Part shown: one piece after another, positions 38,749 through 51,104 of the stretch
Numbering within the stretch: the first letter of the stretch is position 1
How the letters are laid out: each line of letters opens with the position of its first letter
Assembly: GCA_052174135.1 (NCBI GenBank)
Contig: JBQMRZ010000027.1
Span: 186,001-250,000 of the forward strand
Reading direction: 5' to 3'
Origin: Arsenophonus sp052174135
Lineage (GTDB): Bacteria; Pseudomonadota; Gammaproteobacteria; Enterobacterales; Enterobacteriaceae
Length of the DNA stretch: 64,000 nt
The notes under the pieces: model-generated
The model's input: the letters and a program-made list of their open reading frames with translations, nothing else
What the model was told of the DNA's origin: nothing
The model's database searches: none
Program-made: the position numbers and the translations under genes

Positions 38749-41466
38749 TTGATAATATAAAAGAAAATGCTATTTAAATGATGCTAAGATTACCGTTAAA
38801 TCTATATTTTTTTATTTTTTTAAAAAAAAATACTTTTTATTAAAAAAATAAAATCAAATTAAAATATTATTAATATTAATAATATATCCCCTAAATAAAT
38901 TATTAATTTATTTTTTTGATTTATAACTTAAATCATCTGATTACTTATTTTTAGATATTATTTGCTTTATAAGTAGAAAATATTATTTATTTTAATTTAT
39001 TTATAAATGCACTTATGATATAATTTTATTTCAATAATTTTATGAAATAAAATTATTTTTAATAAAATACTTATTTTATTATTTTATCATATTTTTAAGA
39101 TACTTTTTTTATTTTACATCATTATTTAACTTTAAAATCAATTTAAAATAATTTATAGTATTTTATAGGTTTTTATTAATTAAATTAAAATAGAAAAAAT
39201 ATTTTAAGAGGTTTCTAGAGATATATTTTTATAAAATTAAAATTTTATAATTTTTAAGGATAATTTTGAGTAGTTTTAACTAGTTTTATTTATTCTTAAA
39301 TATAAGAACTTGAATGGTACCAAGAGTAATAATAAAAAATACTTATAAATTAAGATCGTCATAAAATTAATAAAGTTATGAAAAATAAATATATTATATA
39401 TGAATTTTACACTAATAAGATTTTCTTTTGATACCTTAAAAAAAGTAAGCATAAAAATATAAAATGATATTTTAAAATTTTAAAAATTATTTTTCTGATT
39501 AAAAATATTTAGATTACTAAAATTTTACTTATTTATATATAATAAATAAGTAATTAACAAAATAACTCATAAAAAATTCAAAAAATAGCAAAACAATTAT
39601 AACTATGAATAAATTATAATATAAAAAAAAATAAAAGATACAGTTTAGGCGATTAATGTAACTAAATACTTTGATTATATGAATAATAATATTTATATTA
39701 ATAAATTATTTTTATAAATAAAATCCGATATATTTTGATTTTTAAAAAAGAAATTTACAATTTAAATATTGTTTATATAGTTAAACTAAATAATAGAAAT
39801 ACAATTTATATGTATCAATTTTTTAAAAAAAATATTAAAAAGTAAAGTGCTTTAATATTTTTTATTAAGAATTTAAAACTTAATCTTTAAAAAGATAATT
39901 TAAAACATTAGAAAAAATTTAAATATTTAATGATCAACTTATCAAAAGATTTATATTTAAAATTATTGAAAAGGAGTTAATAAAATAGAATGAAAAATAA
40001 TAAAATAAATAAAATTTCAAAAAATAAAAGTCAGTCAAAAATTTTTCTTTAAATATAAAATTATTAAATCTTAAATCTAGTACAATTAAATAAATTATCT
40101 ATTATAATTATAAATAGAATTAAAAATATTTTTATATGAAATTTATAATTCATTACATTAAATAATGTACTAGTATGAATAAAATAATAACATTTAAATT
40201 AACTCTAAAATTCTAAAATAAATATAAAATAATTTAGTAATATATTTTGAAATTAATTTCTAAAAAATTTAGAATTAAAATATAAAAACTTAATATTTTT
40301 CTGAAGTTAATTTATTCTATTTTAATATAAGATAAAAACTATCATACTAAAAACTCTAAAATTAAAAAAATAAATTTTATAATTTTAAAAAGTATTTTTA
40401 TTTCATAATATATTTTATTAAAAAATATTTAATTATTAGAAGATACAAATAAACTATAAAAATTTTTATATAAAATAACGTTATTGATATAAACAATAAC
40501 AAAATTTTTTACTAAATGATAAGTTAAATAATAAAAAATAACATATTTATATCTAACTTATTTATAATTTCTACTTTTACTTCATTACAAAATAACTTAA
40601 GAAATATAGAAATTTTAAAATATTTAATATATATATTATATTACAATTTATAAATTAAATATCTATTAATCTATAAGAAAAATCATTTAAAATTTTAAAA
40701 AAAAAGAAAGTGTAATTATTTTTTAATTTTAAATTAAGTTATTAGCTATCAAAGAAAATTATATTTAATTTTCATAAAATCTTTATTTTAAAATATCTAA
40801 AAAAAATAAAATAATATAATAATAATTAGAGTTAAATAAAATTTTTAACAAAAAATTTTTTTCTAAATTAATATTATTATTTGTTAAATTTATTTTGCCA
40901 TGAAGTTAAAATATTTTAATATCATTAATATATAATAATTAAAATTAATATATAAAAATAAATTTTATAGATTAACAGTTAATCGTTTAAAATTAAATTA
41001 GATAAATAAATTAATATCATAAATAATATTTTTCATAAAATTCTTTAAAAAAAAGAAATAAAAAATCAACATGAATATATATATTCATATAAAATTAAAA
41101 ATCGGATCAAACAAAATAATAATTCTTTTTATATAAAAGAGAACTTAATTTAAATGCTGTATTATTAATAATATTAATATAAAAATAGTAAAATTTCATC
41201 TTAATAATTTAAGTCTTACATGAATAAGTTAACGATTAAATACTTATTTTAATTAATTAGTTATTTTTTATAAAATAAATAATATTAATATATATAATTT
41301 ATATATATTAATATATGAAATGAAATTATATTAAATAATAAAACAACATGTGTATACTAATTTTATTATTTTAATTATTGAGTCCTATATAAATTTACAT
41401 TTATAACTTATTTATTATAAATTTCCACTTAATTCTAGTTAACTGAATTAAGTTAATAGAACTTAA
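38749..41466. other. AT-rich non-coding tract after the cobB remnant
   Basis: No gene is supported. Features seen: a 14-bp hairpin at 39020-39056, an 18-bp perfect palindrome at 41071-41088 (ATGAATATATATATTCAT), and a 16-bp inverted repeat at 41282-41297 / 41299-41314. The last two consist almost wholly of A/T alternation and may be incidental. Confidence 0.55.
39020..39056 (+). terminator. 14-bp hairpin about 460 bp downstream of lolE
   Basis: ATAATTTTATTTCA (39020-39033) pairs perfectly with 39043-39056, and TTTTTAATAAAAT follows on the plus strand. No better terminator was found after lolE, so it may end the lolCDE transcript. It could also belong to decayed sequence. Confidence 0.35.
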
Positions 41467-41551
41467 CGGAAGGATAGAGATTCGAACTCTAGAATAGTTT
41501 CCTATTGGCGGTTTTCAAGACCGCTGCCTTTGTCCACTCGGCCATCCTTCC
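41467..41551 (-). tRNA. serT: tRNA-Ser (anticodon UGA)
   Basis: The minus strand folds into a class II tRNA. The acceptor stem is GGAAGGA / TCCTTCC, followed by TGGCCGAGTGG of the D arm. The anticodon stem GCGGT / ACCGC encloses loop CTTGAAA with anticodon TGA. A long variable arm and the T arm AGAGTTCGAATCTCT come next. The discriminator base is G, typical of serine tRNAs. The 3' CCA is not encoded (GTTAAG follows), unlike E. coli serT, so the end would need tRNA nucleotidyltransferase. It reads UCA and, by wobble, other UCN codons, the common serine codons here. It stands isolated in a long non-coding tract. Confidence 0.96.
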
Positions 41552-43461
41552 ATAACGAGAAATTATGACAAAATCTAATAATTTTGTCTAGGTTTTAATA
41601 TAAAAATATTATTTTTATTGTTTATTTATAATCTTTATTATTAAAATAATTTTATAATCTCAATAAATCATTTATATTATTCTTATTTATTTACGGTTAA
41701 ATCTTATAATTTAATTAATAATAAAAAATATATTTTTTAATTTTATTAAAAAATTAAATATAAAGTTTCAACATTACTATTATTAAATAATTTAATTTAT
41801 TATTTTAATAATTCTGATAAATTCTAATTTAAGATTAAAAAATAAAATATTCTATAATAATTTATTTCATTTTAATATTATACTAAAAATATGTTAAAGT
41901 TTTTTTATTATCATTAATAATAAATAAATAATAAAATTTTTAAAAAAAAATAATTAAATAAAGTATAATATTAAATTTAAATAAAAATTAATTGATATTA
42001 TAATTTTTTATTAAAATAAATTTTTCTTAATAAAGATATTAATCTTTGATATTAATGAATTATCTTTTTAAATAATATAATAAACGATAATGAAATCTAA
42101 TTAGTATTAAATTTAATAGTTTTTCGTAAATTATTAAAATTTTTTATAAAAATTTTTTAAATAAAAATTAATATTTTTAGTATTACTTATGGTATTATCA
42201 ATTTTATATAAGATAAAAAATCTCATTTAATGAGAATAAAGATTAAAATTACATAGTATCATTAAGTTATAATTTTTAATTATTTTAAAAAATAATTTAT
42301 AAAAATAGTAAATAAATGATTAAGAGTAATTAATTTTAGTAAAATAAATAAAATGATTAATTAGTTTTTCATTCATATGATTCATGATAAATATAATTAT
42401 ATTAATATTAAAATATTAGTTAATTAAAAATTAATGTTACTAATATGTAAATAATTACAAGACTTAAGAATTGATTTTTATTTTAAAAAAATAATATAGA
42501 TAAAAAATTACCTATTCCTATATTTAAGTATATTTTTTATTATTTAATTTTTTAGTTAAAATACTTATAAATATAAAAAATATTTCATTAAATCAATCCT
42601 ATTAATTTTTTTATAAAATTCATTAAATTTTTATGTTTCATAAAACTAATTATTTTTAGATATTTTGATAATTTATTAATAAACTTAAAAATATCTTAAG
42701 TATAGATTTTATTTTTATTATCCTTATTAAAACTATTATTAAATTAAAGTTATTTAAATAACGTTTAAATATAGTTTAAATAAACTATTAAAAAATTATT
42801 AAAAATATAAATCAATAAATAAAATTTCCTTATAACTTGCATTTTAATAAATTAGATATCCATTATTATATAGATATACTTTAATGATAAAGTTATTCTA
42901 TTTATACTAAATAAATATTAATTTAATATATCAATAATATATTTAGTTAATTAATTTTTCATGGATAAATAATAATAAATGAATTCTTTTTTTTAAAAAA
43001 TTTTACAATAAATCCATATATTTTATTTTTTTTTAAAAAAACTAATACCATTATGTCAATAACTAAATCAATTATAGATCTATTTTATTATAGATAATAA
43101 AAATTCTTTTTTAGTTTTAAAATTAAACAATGTTATCAATAAAATTAAAATAATTAATTTAAGATAATTAAGAAATTTTAGTATTTAAATGTTCACTCTA
43201 TATTAGAATAACTTTAAAAATTTATCAATAAAAAAGATAATCTATTTTGTTATTATAAACAAATAAATACTATTAATATATGTTAGATAAAATTTTTTAT
43301 AAAAAAACTAAATATATAAAATATAATTATAAATTATAATTTTAAAATAGATAATCAATATTATAATAATAAACTAAAATACACAAGATATATCTTAAAA
43401 TAAGTACTTAATTTATCTATTAAGATAAAACTAATCGATAATTTATTAAATAAAAGATTTT
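41552..43461. other. AT-rich non-coding tract between tRNA-Ser and gyrA
   Basis: No reading frame, hairpin with G/C content, or RNA gene could be supported. The tRNA promoter must lie just above 41551 on the minus strand. The gyrA transcript ends somewhere below 43462, but no convincing terminator was seen. Confidence 0.55.
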
Positions 43462-46071
43462 TTACGCTATTAATACAAAATCTTGATCTTTTTTTACATT
43501 AGTTACATCTTCTATTAAGTTTTGATTATTATTTTTCTTTTCTTTATTTTCAGTAACTCGCTGTAAACCAACTACCTTTTCATCTTTATTGGTGCGAATT
43601 AAAATAACGCCATGAGTATTTCTACCAACAATACTTACTCCTATAACAAAAGTACGCACTAAAGTTCCTACATTAGTGATCATTATAATTTGATCAGTTT
43701 TTTCTACTTGAACCGCTCCAACTACATTACCGTTACGTTTATTAACTTTAATTGAAATAACACCCTGTGTAGCACGAAATTTTATTGGATATTCATCTTG
43801 TTCAGTCTGTTTACCATAACCATTTTCTGTAATAGTTAAAATAGTACCTTTCTCACGAGGTATAATTAGCGAAACTACTTTATCCTCAGTTTGTAACTTA
43901 ATACCTCGAACACCTATTGTTTTACGCCCTGTAGGGCGAACTGAGTTTTCAGAAAAACGAATAACTTTGCCGTTAGAAGAAAAAAGCATTATTTCATTTT
44001 TACCAGTAGTTAAATCAACACCAACTAGTTCATCACCTTTATTAAGATTAACTGCAATAACCCCAGTTTTTTTTCGACGACTAAAATTTTTTAGTGATGT
44101 TTTTTTAACTATGCCACGTGCTGTAGCCATAAATATATAATAATCTTTATTAAATTCACGAACTGGTAAGATTGCAGTAATGCGTTCATTTTGTTTTAAT
44201 GGTAATAAATTAACTATAGGTTTCCCGCGCGCGCTGCGGCTTAATTCTGGTAATTGGTAAATTTTTATCCAATAAAGACGACCATAACTAGAAAAACATA
44301 AAATTGTGTCATGAGTATTGGCAACTAACAAATGATCAATAAAATCTTCTTCTTTTATACGTACAGCTAACTTACCTTTACCTCCGCGCCCTTGAACCGC
44401 ATAGTCAGATAATGACTGATACTTAACATATCCATGATATGATAATGTGATAATTACATCCTCTTGATCAATTAAATCTTCGATATTAATGTCTGCGGTA
44501 TTTTTAGTGATTTCCGTACGACGAACATCATGATAGTGTTCTTTAATAATTTTTAATTCTTCACAAATAACTTCCATTAGCCGATTTTTAGTGGTTAATA
44601 TATATAGCAATTTAGTAATCTTTCTTAATACCTCACTATATTCATCTAATATTTTATTATGTTCTAAATTTGTTAATTTTTGCAAGCGTAAATCAAGAAT
44701 TGCTTGTGCTTGTAATTCAGTTAAATAATAACTACCATTTCGCACGCCATATTGAAGCTCAAAACATTTATGGTGATCTTTATTATCAATTGAACTTTCT
44801 AACATAGAATAAACCTTACCTAATTGCCAAGGTCGAATAATTAAAACCAATTTTGCTTCATGCGGCGTTGATGCTTTACGAATAAGTTCAATAATTGAAT
44901 CAATATTTACTAAAGCAATAGCTAATGCTTCTAATATGTGCGCACGTTCACGCGCTTTACGTAATTCAAAAATACTCCGTCGAGTAACTACTTCTCTACG
45001 ATAACGCACAAAAGCTTCAAGAATTTCTTTTAAATTTAAAATTTTAGGTTGTCCATCACATAAAGCAACCATATTAATGCCAAATGAAATTTGAAGTTGA
45101 GTAAGAGCATATAAATTATTAAGTAAAACTTTTACTATCGTATCTCGTTTTACTTCAATAACAATACGCATACCATCTTTATCAGATTCATCGCGTAATG
45201 CGCTAATCCCCTCAATACGTTTTTCTTTAACTAATTCAGCAATTTTTTCAATTAAACGAGCTTTATTTACTTGATAAGGAATTTCGTTAATAATGATTAT
45301 TTCACGACCATTTTTGTCATCAACTTCAACTTTAATACGTGCACGAATATAAACTTTACCACGTCCAGTACGGTATGCATTAATAATACCGCAATGACCA
45401 TTAATGATTGCAGCGGTTGGAAAATCTGGTCCTGGAATATATTTCAATAATTCTTCAACACTAATATTTTCGTTTTCGATATAAGCAAGACACCCATCAA
45501 TGACTTCACTGAGGTTATGAGGTGGAATGTTTGTAGCCATACCAACAGCAATGCCTGAAGAACCATTAATCAATAAATTTGGAATTCGTGTTGGCATAAC
45601 ATCAGGAATTTTCTCTGTACCGTCATAGTTAGAGATAAAATTAACAGTTTCTTTATCTAAATCTCCTAATAACTCATGAGCGATTTTAGCCATACGCACT
45701 TCAGTATAACGCATCGCAGCAGCAGAATCACCATCAACAGAACCAAAATTACCTTGTCCGTCTACCAACATATAACGCATTGAAAATGGTTGGGCAAGAC
45801 GAACTATAGCATCATAAACAGCACTATCGCCATGAGGATGATACTTACCAATAACATCACCAACTACGCGAGCTGATTTTTTATAAGGTTTATTCCAATC
45901 ATTACCTAATACTTTCATTGCATATAATACCCGACGATGAACAGGCTTTAGTCCATCTCGTACATCTGGAAGGGCGCGCCCAACAATTACGGACATCGCA
46001 TAATCTAAATAAGAACTTTTTAGCTCTTCTTCGATATTAATTGGAATAATTTCTTTTGCTATATCATTCAT
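43462..46071 (-). CDS. gyrA: DNA gyrase subunit A
   Basis: GyrA breaks and rejoins DNA in gyrase, which introduces negative supercoils. The N-terminal breakage domain is nearly the E. coli sequence, with catalytic Tyr122 in AAMRYTEVR. Ser83 and Asp87 of the quinolone region are wild type (GDSAVYDAI). The C-terminal beta-pinwheel begins near 530, with the GyrA box as QGRGGKG instead of the usual QRRGGKG. The acidic C-terminal tail of E. coli is replaced by a Lys/Asn-rich end (KEKKNNNQNLIEDVTNVKK). ATG at 46071 aligns with E. coli and has GAGGGAAG about 8 nt upstream; a TTG-initiated extension to 46104 is not conserved. The product is 869 aa (E. coli 875), divergent from ubiG. Confidence 0.96.
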   Translation of the reverse strand: MNDIAKEIIPINIEEELKSSYLDYAMSVIVGRALPDVRDGLKPVHRRVLYAMKVLGNDWNKPYKKSARVVGDVIGKYHPHGDSAVYDAIVRLAQPFSMRYMLVDGQGNFGSVDGDSAAAMRYTEVRMAKIAHELLGDLDKETVNFISNYDGTEKIPDVMPTRIPNLLINGSSGIAVGMATNIPPHNLSEVIDGCLAYIENENISVEELLKYIPGPDFPTAAIINGHCGIINAYRTGRGKVYIRARIKVEVDDKNGREIIIINEIPYQVNKARLIEKIAELVKEKRIEGISALRDESDKDGMRIVIEVKRDTIVKVLLNNLYALTQLQISFGINMVALCDGQPKILNLKEILEAFVRYRREVVTRRSIFELRKARERAHILEALAIALVNIDSIIELIRKASTPHEAKLVLIIRPWQLGKVYSMLESSIDNKDHHKCFELQYGVRNGSYYLTELQAQAILDLRLQKLTNLEHNKILDEYSEVLRKITKLLYILTTKNRLMEVICEELKIIKEHYHDVRRTEITKNTADINIEDLIDQEDVIITLSYHGYVKYQSLSDYAVQGRGGKGKLAVRIKEEDFIDHLLVANTHDTILCFSSYGRLYWIKIYQLPELSRSARGKPIVNLLPLKQNERITAILPVREFNKDYYIFMATARGIVKKTSLKNFSRRKKTGVIAVNLNKGDELVGVDLTTGKNEIMLFSSNGKVIRFSENSVRPTGRKTIGVRGIKLQTEDKVVSLIIPREKGTILTITENGYGKQTEQDEYPIKFRATQGVISIKVNKRNGNVVGAVQVEKTDQIIMITNVGTLVRTFVIGVSIVGRNTHGVILIRTNKDEKVVGLQRVTENKEKKNNNQNLIEDVTNVKKDQDFVLIA

Positions 46072-46239
46072 GAAATCACTTCCCTCAACATTCCTATTTA
46101 TCAATAGATAAATATACCATAAAATCCACTATTGTATAAAAATAAGAAATATATAATGATTAATAAAACATATATAATGACAGAATAATATTCTATTACT
46201 CGATCAATTTTAATAAAAAATAAGGAATAATTTTTTATA

Positions 46240-46971
46240 ATGAATTATAAAAATTTTAAAAAACAAGAAAATATTGATATAACTGAAATTGATAAATTCA
46301 ACTCTATTTCAGATAATTGTTGGAATCAAATAAATGAATTCAAATCTCTCCATCAAATTAACCCATTACGGTTAAACTATATCCTAAAATATGCTAATGG
46401 TTTATTTGGTAAAAAAGTATTAGATATAGGATGTGGTTGCGGAATTTTATCGGAAAGTATGGCTAGAGAAGGCGCATTAGTAACAGGAATTGATATGGCA
46501 ACAAAGCTTATCGAAGCTGCTAAGTTCCATGCATTAGTGTATAATATAGAAATCACTTATCTTAAAGAAACTGCTGAGAACTATGCAGAAAAATATCCTA
46601 AAGTTTATGATATTGTCACTTGTATGGAGATGCTAGAACATGTCCCAAATCCAGAATCAGTAGTTCAATCATGTGCAAAATTAGTTAAACCAAATGGTCA
46701 TGTATTCTTTTCTACTATTAATCGCAATAAAAAATCCTGGTTATTAGCAATAATTGCTGCTGAACATGTTTTGAAAATTATTCCAAAAGGTACTCATAAT
46801 ATAAAAAAATTTATTCGACCTTCTGAGTTACTAAGTTGGACAGATAAAACATCTTTACAAGAACAACATATTATCGGATTAAGATATAATTTTACAAATA
46901 ACAAATTTTCATTAAGATCGAATGTTGATGTTAATTATATGTTGCATTTATTAAATACAAATAATTATTAA
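46240..46971 (+). CDS. ubiG: Ubiquinone biosynthesis O-methyltransferase
   Basis: UbiG carries out both O-methylations of ubiquinone synthesis. The 243-residue product (E. coli 240) is a class I SAM methyltransferase. Motif I is VLDIGCGCGILSESMAREGA (about 61-80), motif II is DIVTCMEMLEHVPNPESVV, and the C-terminal VDVNYMLHLLNT is typical of UbiG. RINPLRL-like QINPLRLNYI precedes motif I. TAAGGAA lies about 11 nt before the ATG. It is divergent from gyrA across 168 bp, as in E. coli. Together with nuo it indicates a ubiquinone-linked respiratory chain. Confidence 0.96.
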   Translation: MNYKNFKKQENIDITEIDKFNSISDNCWNQINEFKSLHQINPLRLNYILKYANGLFGKKVLDIGCGCGILSESMAREGALVTGIDMATKLIEAAKFHALVYNIEITYLKETAENYAEKYPKVYDIVTCMEMLEHVPNPESVVQSCAKLVKPNGHVFFSTINRNKKSWLLAIIAAEHVLKIIPKGTHNIKKFIRPSELLSWTDKTSLQEQHIIGLRYNFTNNKFSLRSNVDVNYMLHLLNTNNY

Positions 46972-49900
46972 TATTTACCAAAATAAAATAACAATAATCA
47001 AATTATATCAATACATTTATTTTTATAATTACTTTAATATATATTAAAAGACTTTCTTATTATTAAAAATAAACTGTAAACTATTTGATAAAAATCAGTG
47101 ATAACTTTTATCATAAAATTTTTTTAAATATTTCTATAAAAAAATTAAATGCCATCATTTTTTAAAGCATTAAATATAAAAATATATTATTTTAGTATTT
47201 TTAGTTTATTTTATTTATACCTATTTATAAGTAGTAGTTTATTGAAATTTAATTATAACATAAATAAATATAAATTAATCTCGATAAAATAACAAAATAA
47301 TCGTTCTATAAATAAAAAGTATATTAATTTAAAAAAACAATACTATATTTTAAATTTATTTTTTTATAATATCAAAATTTTTAACATTTAAAAACATGTT
47401 AAAATTTTAAAAAAAATTCATATTATATACATAATAATCAATAACTCAATGTTAGTTATTTATTTTTTATATAAATCTATAAGAAATTTTAGTTACTTTC
47501 ATTATGTAAGCACCTTACGCTATATCTAATATAAGTAAGCATAATAAATGTCTACTAATATAGCTTTTTATAAAAATAAATAACTTCATATAAAAAAAAT
47601 TAATTGATAAAATTTATGAAGCTCTAAGTTTTTCTATATTTTTAATATTTTTTATTTTTTTTACTCTATTTGAAAATCTAATGAAATTAGATTCATTTCT
47701 TCTTCTAAAATTTTAATTTTTAAAATCTTTTTAAAGTTTAATATTTATTAAACATAAATATTTTAAGAATACTTAATATCTTTAATATTAAAGCAATAAA
47801 TTTAAATAATCTATTTACCGAGTATTCAGATAGCAACTTTGTAATGCCTAATAACAATGATAAATTTATTAAAATAATAAATTATATTTTTATATCACTA
47901 TTTTTTGTAAGTAATGGAAAAATACATAAAAATTTATAAAATTTAGTATTTAAGTCTTTCTTTACTTTATTATTTTATATATAAAATAAGACATAGGTCA
48001 TATAACTTTAATATTATTAATTAACCTTAATAAAGTGTCTTTAAACTTTTATGTTAATATTCAATATATATTTTGTGATTTTCATTAATTTAAAAAATAA
48101 ATCGATATTTCGTCTCTAATAATACCAACAAAATTAATTCATTAAATTTTATTTAATTTTTCAAATTACTTAAAACAATAGGCTATTTAGCTAAAATATT
48201 ACTTTTATCATTAATTTTTAATTAAATTAGTATTAAAAAATATTTTCCTGAATGTAAATTTATTTATTTTCTTATATCAATGAAATATTTATATTTTAAT
48301 ATGAAGTAAATATTACTGATATTTTGATAATTATAAAATAATTTTTTTATTCTTATAATTAACAATAGTTATATTTTATACAATAATTATGTCTACTATA
48401 TAAATCAATTCTCTGTGTACTTTAGTATTCCATTTTATATATCTAGTATTAATTTAAATAAGGAAGTTATATTTATTTATATTTAATTCTCACATATAAT
48501 AATTAAATTACTTTAAAGATCAATGGTATATAAGATATACATAACTTCTTTCTATTAAATTAAACTATTTTATACCTTTAATCTCTTAAGATAAAAAATT
48601 TACACTTTTCTTCTAAGTATTTAATTTTTATCTTAAAATAAAATAAGGAGCATCATCATTAATTAATAAATTAAAAAATTTTAATAATTAATAATTGATT
48701 TATTATATTAATTACAATACCACTTTATAATTAAATAAATAAACCTTATTGATACTTTATTTTAACTATTGTTTTTATTTATATTGTTAATAACATTACG
48801 ATATAATGGATTATAAATAATTAAAGTATAATTATTATTGTTTTATTTTATTTTCATAGTTAATAAGCTATATTATTAGCTAATTTAACAATAAAAATTT
48901 TTTTCTTAAAAAAAAGAACGAAGATTTTATTTAAAAAAGGAATTTATTTTTAAGAAATTACAATATATTTAATACATATAAATTAATCAAATGATACAGT
49001 TTAAAATTGTTACTTATTAAAAATATAATTGATGATTTCGTTATGTGTTTTTATTAATTATAATATAGATTGAATATATGCTTGAAAATTAATATATTTT
49101 AAAAAATATGTAAGTATTTATACTTATTATTATACTACGCATATATAATTTAAAACAATTGATTAATTCAATTTTTTTATATATTAATTTAATCATTTTC
49201 AATTATAATATAGTTATCAAATATATTTTTATAAAAATTTTTTAAAACTACTATAAAATTTTTTTATAAAGAGAATTCTTTCTGTGTAGTGTCCTGTAAA
49301 CACATTTATAAAATTTAGCATCTGATGTATAAAGTATCTATATGAATTTTCTAATAAAAAATAAATAATAATCTTTTTTATAATTACATTAATAATCAAG
49401 TTATATATAATATAGAAAATATATTTTTAGTAAAATATATTTAAATACTATTAAATTCTATTTAAAATATATAGTATCGCAACATAATAATATTAATTAT
49501 TATTTAACTTTTTTTAAGCTTTAAAATATTAAAACAGAAGTCTCATTATTTTAGGACTATTTATTTTTATCCTTATATATCTTTGTTACTTACAATAAAA
49601 TAAATAATTTATTAATTATTTTTTTAACATTATGATTAAAATAGAAATTTAAAAGATACTTAAATCCATTATAATTTTTGATTAAAATAAACAATTATTA
49701 TTATATATCATCTTAAAAAGAGTCTTTTAATTAATGTTAAAAGACAATCATTTTTTCATTTTTAAAAAAATAACTCTAATCTATATTTATATTTGATAAG
49801 ACATAAATATTTTAAAAGTTATTGGTTTTTATGTTATTTTAACTATTTATCAACTTTATTAAAAAGTAACTAATAATAAAAATAAATTTAATAAATTTAA

Positions 49901-51104
49901 AGTTTATTTTTATAGTAAAAAACTATATTTAATAGATATTTAATATTTTTTATAATTCTAATACATTTTTAGACAAAATAACTTTAATAAAATATTTTTT
50001 TATAAAAATCTAAGATTATAAATAATAATTTAGTTACTAAAAAAACAGTGAATTTTATTCTCATTTTTTAGTTTTACTTATTTTTATATTTTTAAAAAAG
50101 TTTAATTTAAACTAATTTATGTTTATAATGCTTTGTTTGTATTAGAGCTTATTTTTTTATTCATCTTACAATTATATTGATTAAAAATTAAAATTAATGA
50201 AAGTAATTTCATCCCTTTAAAAAGCATCAGCATTACTTATAGTAATTATTATATTGCGCTGTTGTGATTTTAATTTTAGATTAATTTTATTATTAATATT
50301 TTAACTATTGGTAAATAATTCTTTAATATAAAATAATTAAAAATAGTTTATTAGTGAATAATTCAAAAAAAAAGTTAGAAGTTCATTTCTACATCAAAAA
50401 AATAAAACAATCTAAAAAAGCGTTATTATGGTGATCACTAATTGTTTAATAATTTCATGCTTAAAACAATAATTTAATTCTTATCTACTAAAATTAAAAA
50501 ATTTTAAAAAATAAAATTATGACAAGAAAAATCATAAAATTTCACTATATAAAATTATTTACAACATAGCTCTTATATAAGCATTTTTAAATAAAGTAAC
50601 ATAAAAATTATTATTTTATTTATTAATAATTAAATATTATATCATTTAATAAATATAAATTACATAATATTTATTATTTAAGATAAACATGTATTAATTA
50701 GATTTGAATACATATAAATTGTCATTTATATGTAAACTTATTTATTTTAATATAAGAATTATAAAAAAAAAAATCAACACAATTTTTTCTAGATTATTGA
50801 TTAATATAATTGATGTATTTATATAATCTTAAATATATAAATTCATAATTATTATTAATTATAGTATTAATTTATATAGTTCAGATAAAATTAATAAAGA
50901 TTTTTATACACTTAATGATACTAATCATAATTAATATATTCTTAACTTACAGTTTAATAAATAATTTTATTACCTTAATTTGTAAATCTACTATTTATTT
51001 TAGTATTTTTATTTTTATAAAACTATCTATTAATTTGACTATTAATAATATCGATCATAAAAATTTTAGCATATTAATATTAAACCATTAAATAATAATT
51101 ATAT
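46972..51104. other. AT-rich non-coding tract between ubiG and nuoN
   Basis: In E. coli about 50 kb of genes separate ubiG from nuoN; here 4.1 kb of A/T-dominated sequence remains. I could not read any recognisable fragment (nrd, glp or men genes were considered). No RNA gene or strong G/C hairpin was seen. Confidence 0.55.

Noticed and set aside
41071..41088. 18-bp palindrome as an operator site
   Set aside because: Mostly alternating A/T in a tract with no adjacent promoter or gene; kept only as a remark in the tract entry.
46072..46104. TTG-initiated extension of gyrA
   Set aside because: The GAGGGAAG ribosome site lies inside it and E. coli GyrA aligns from the ATG at 46071.
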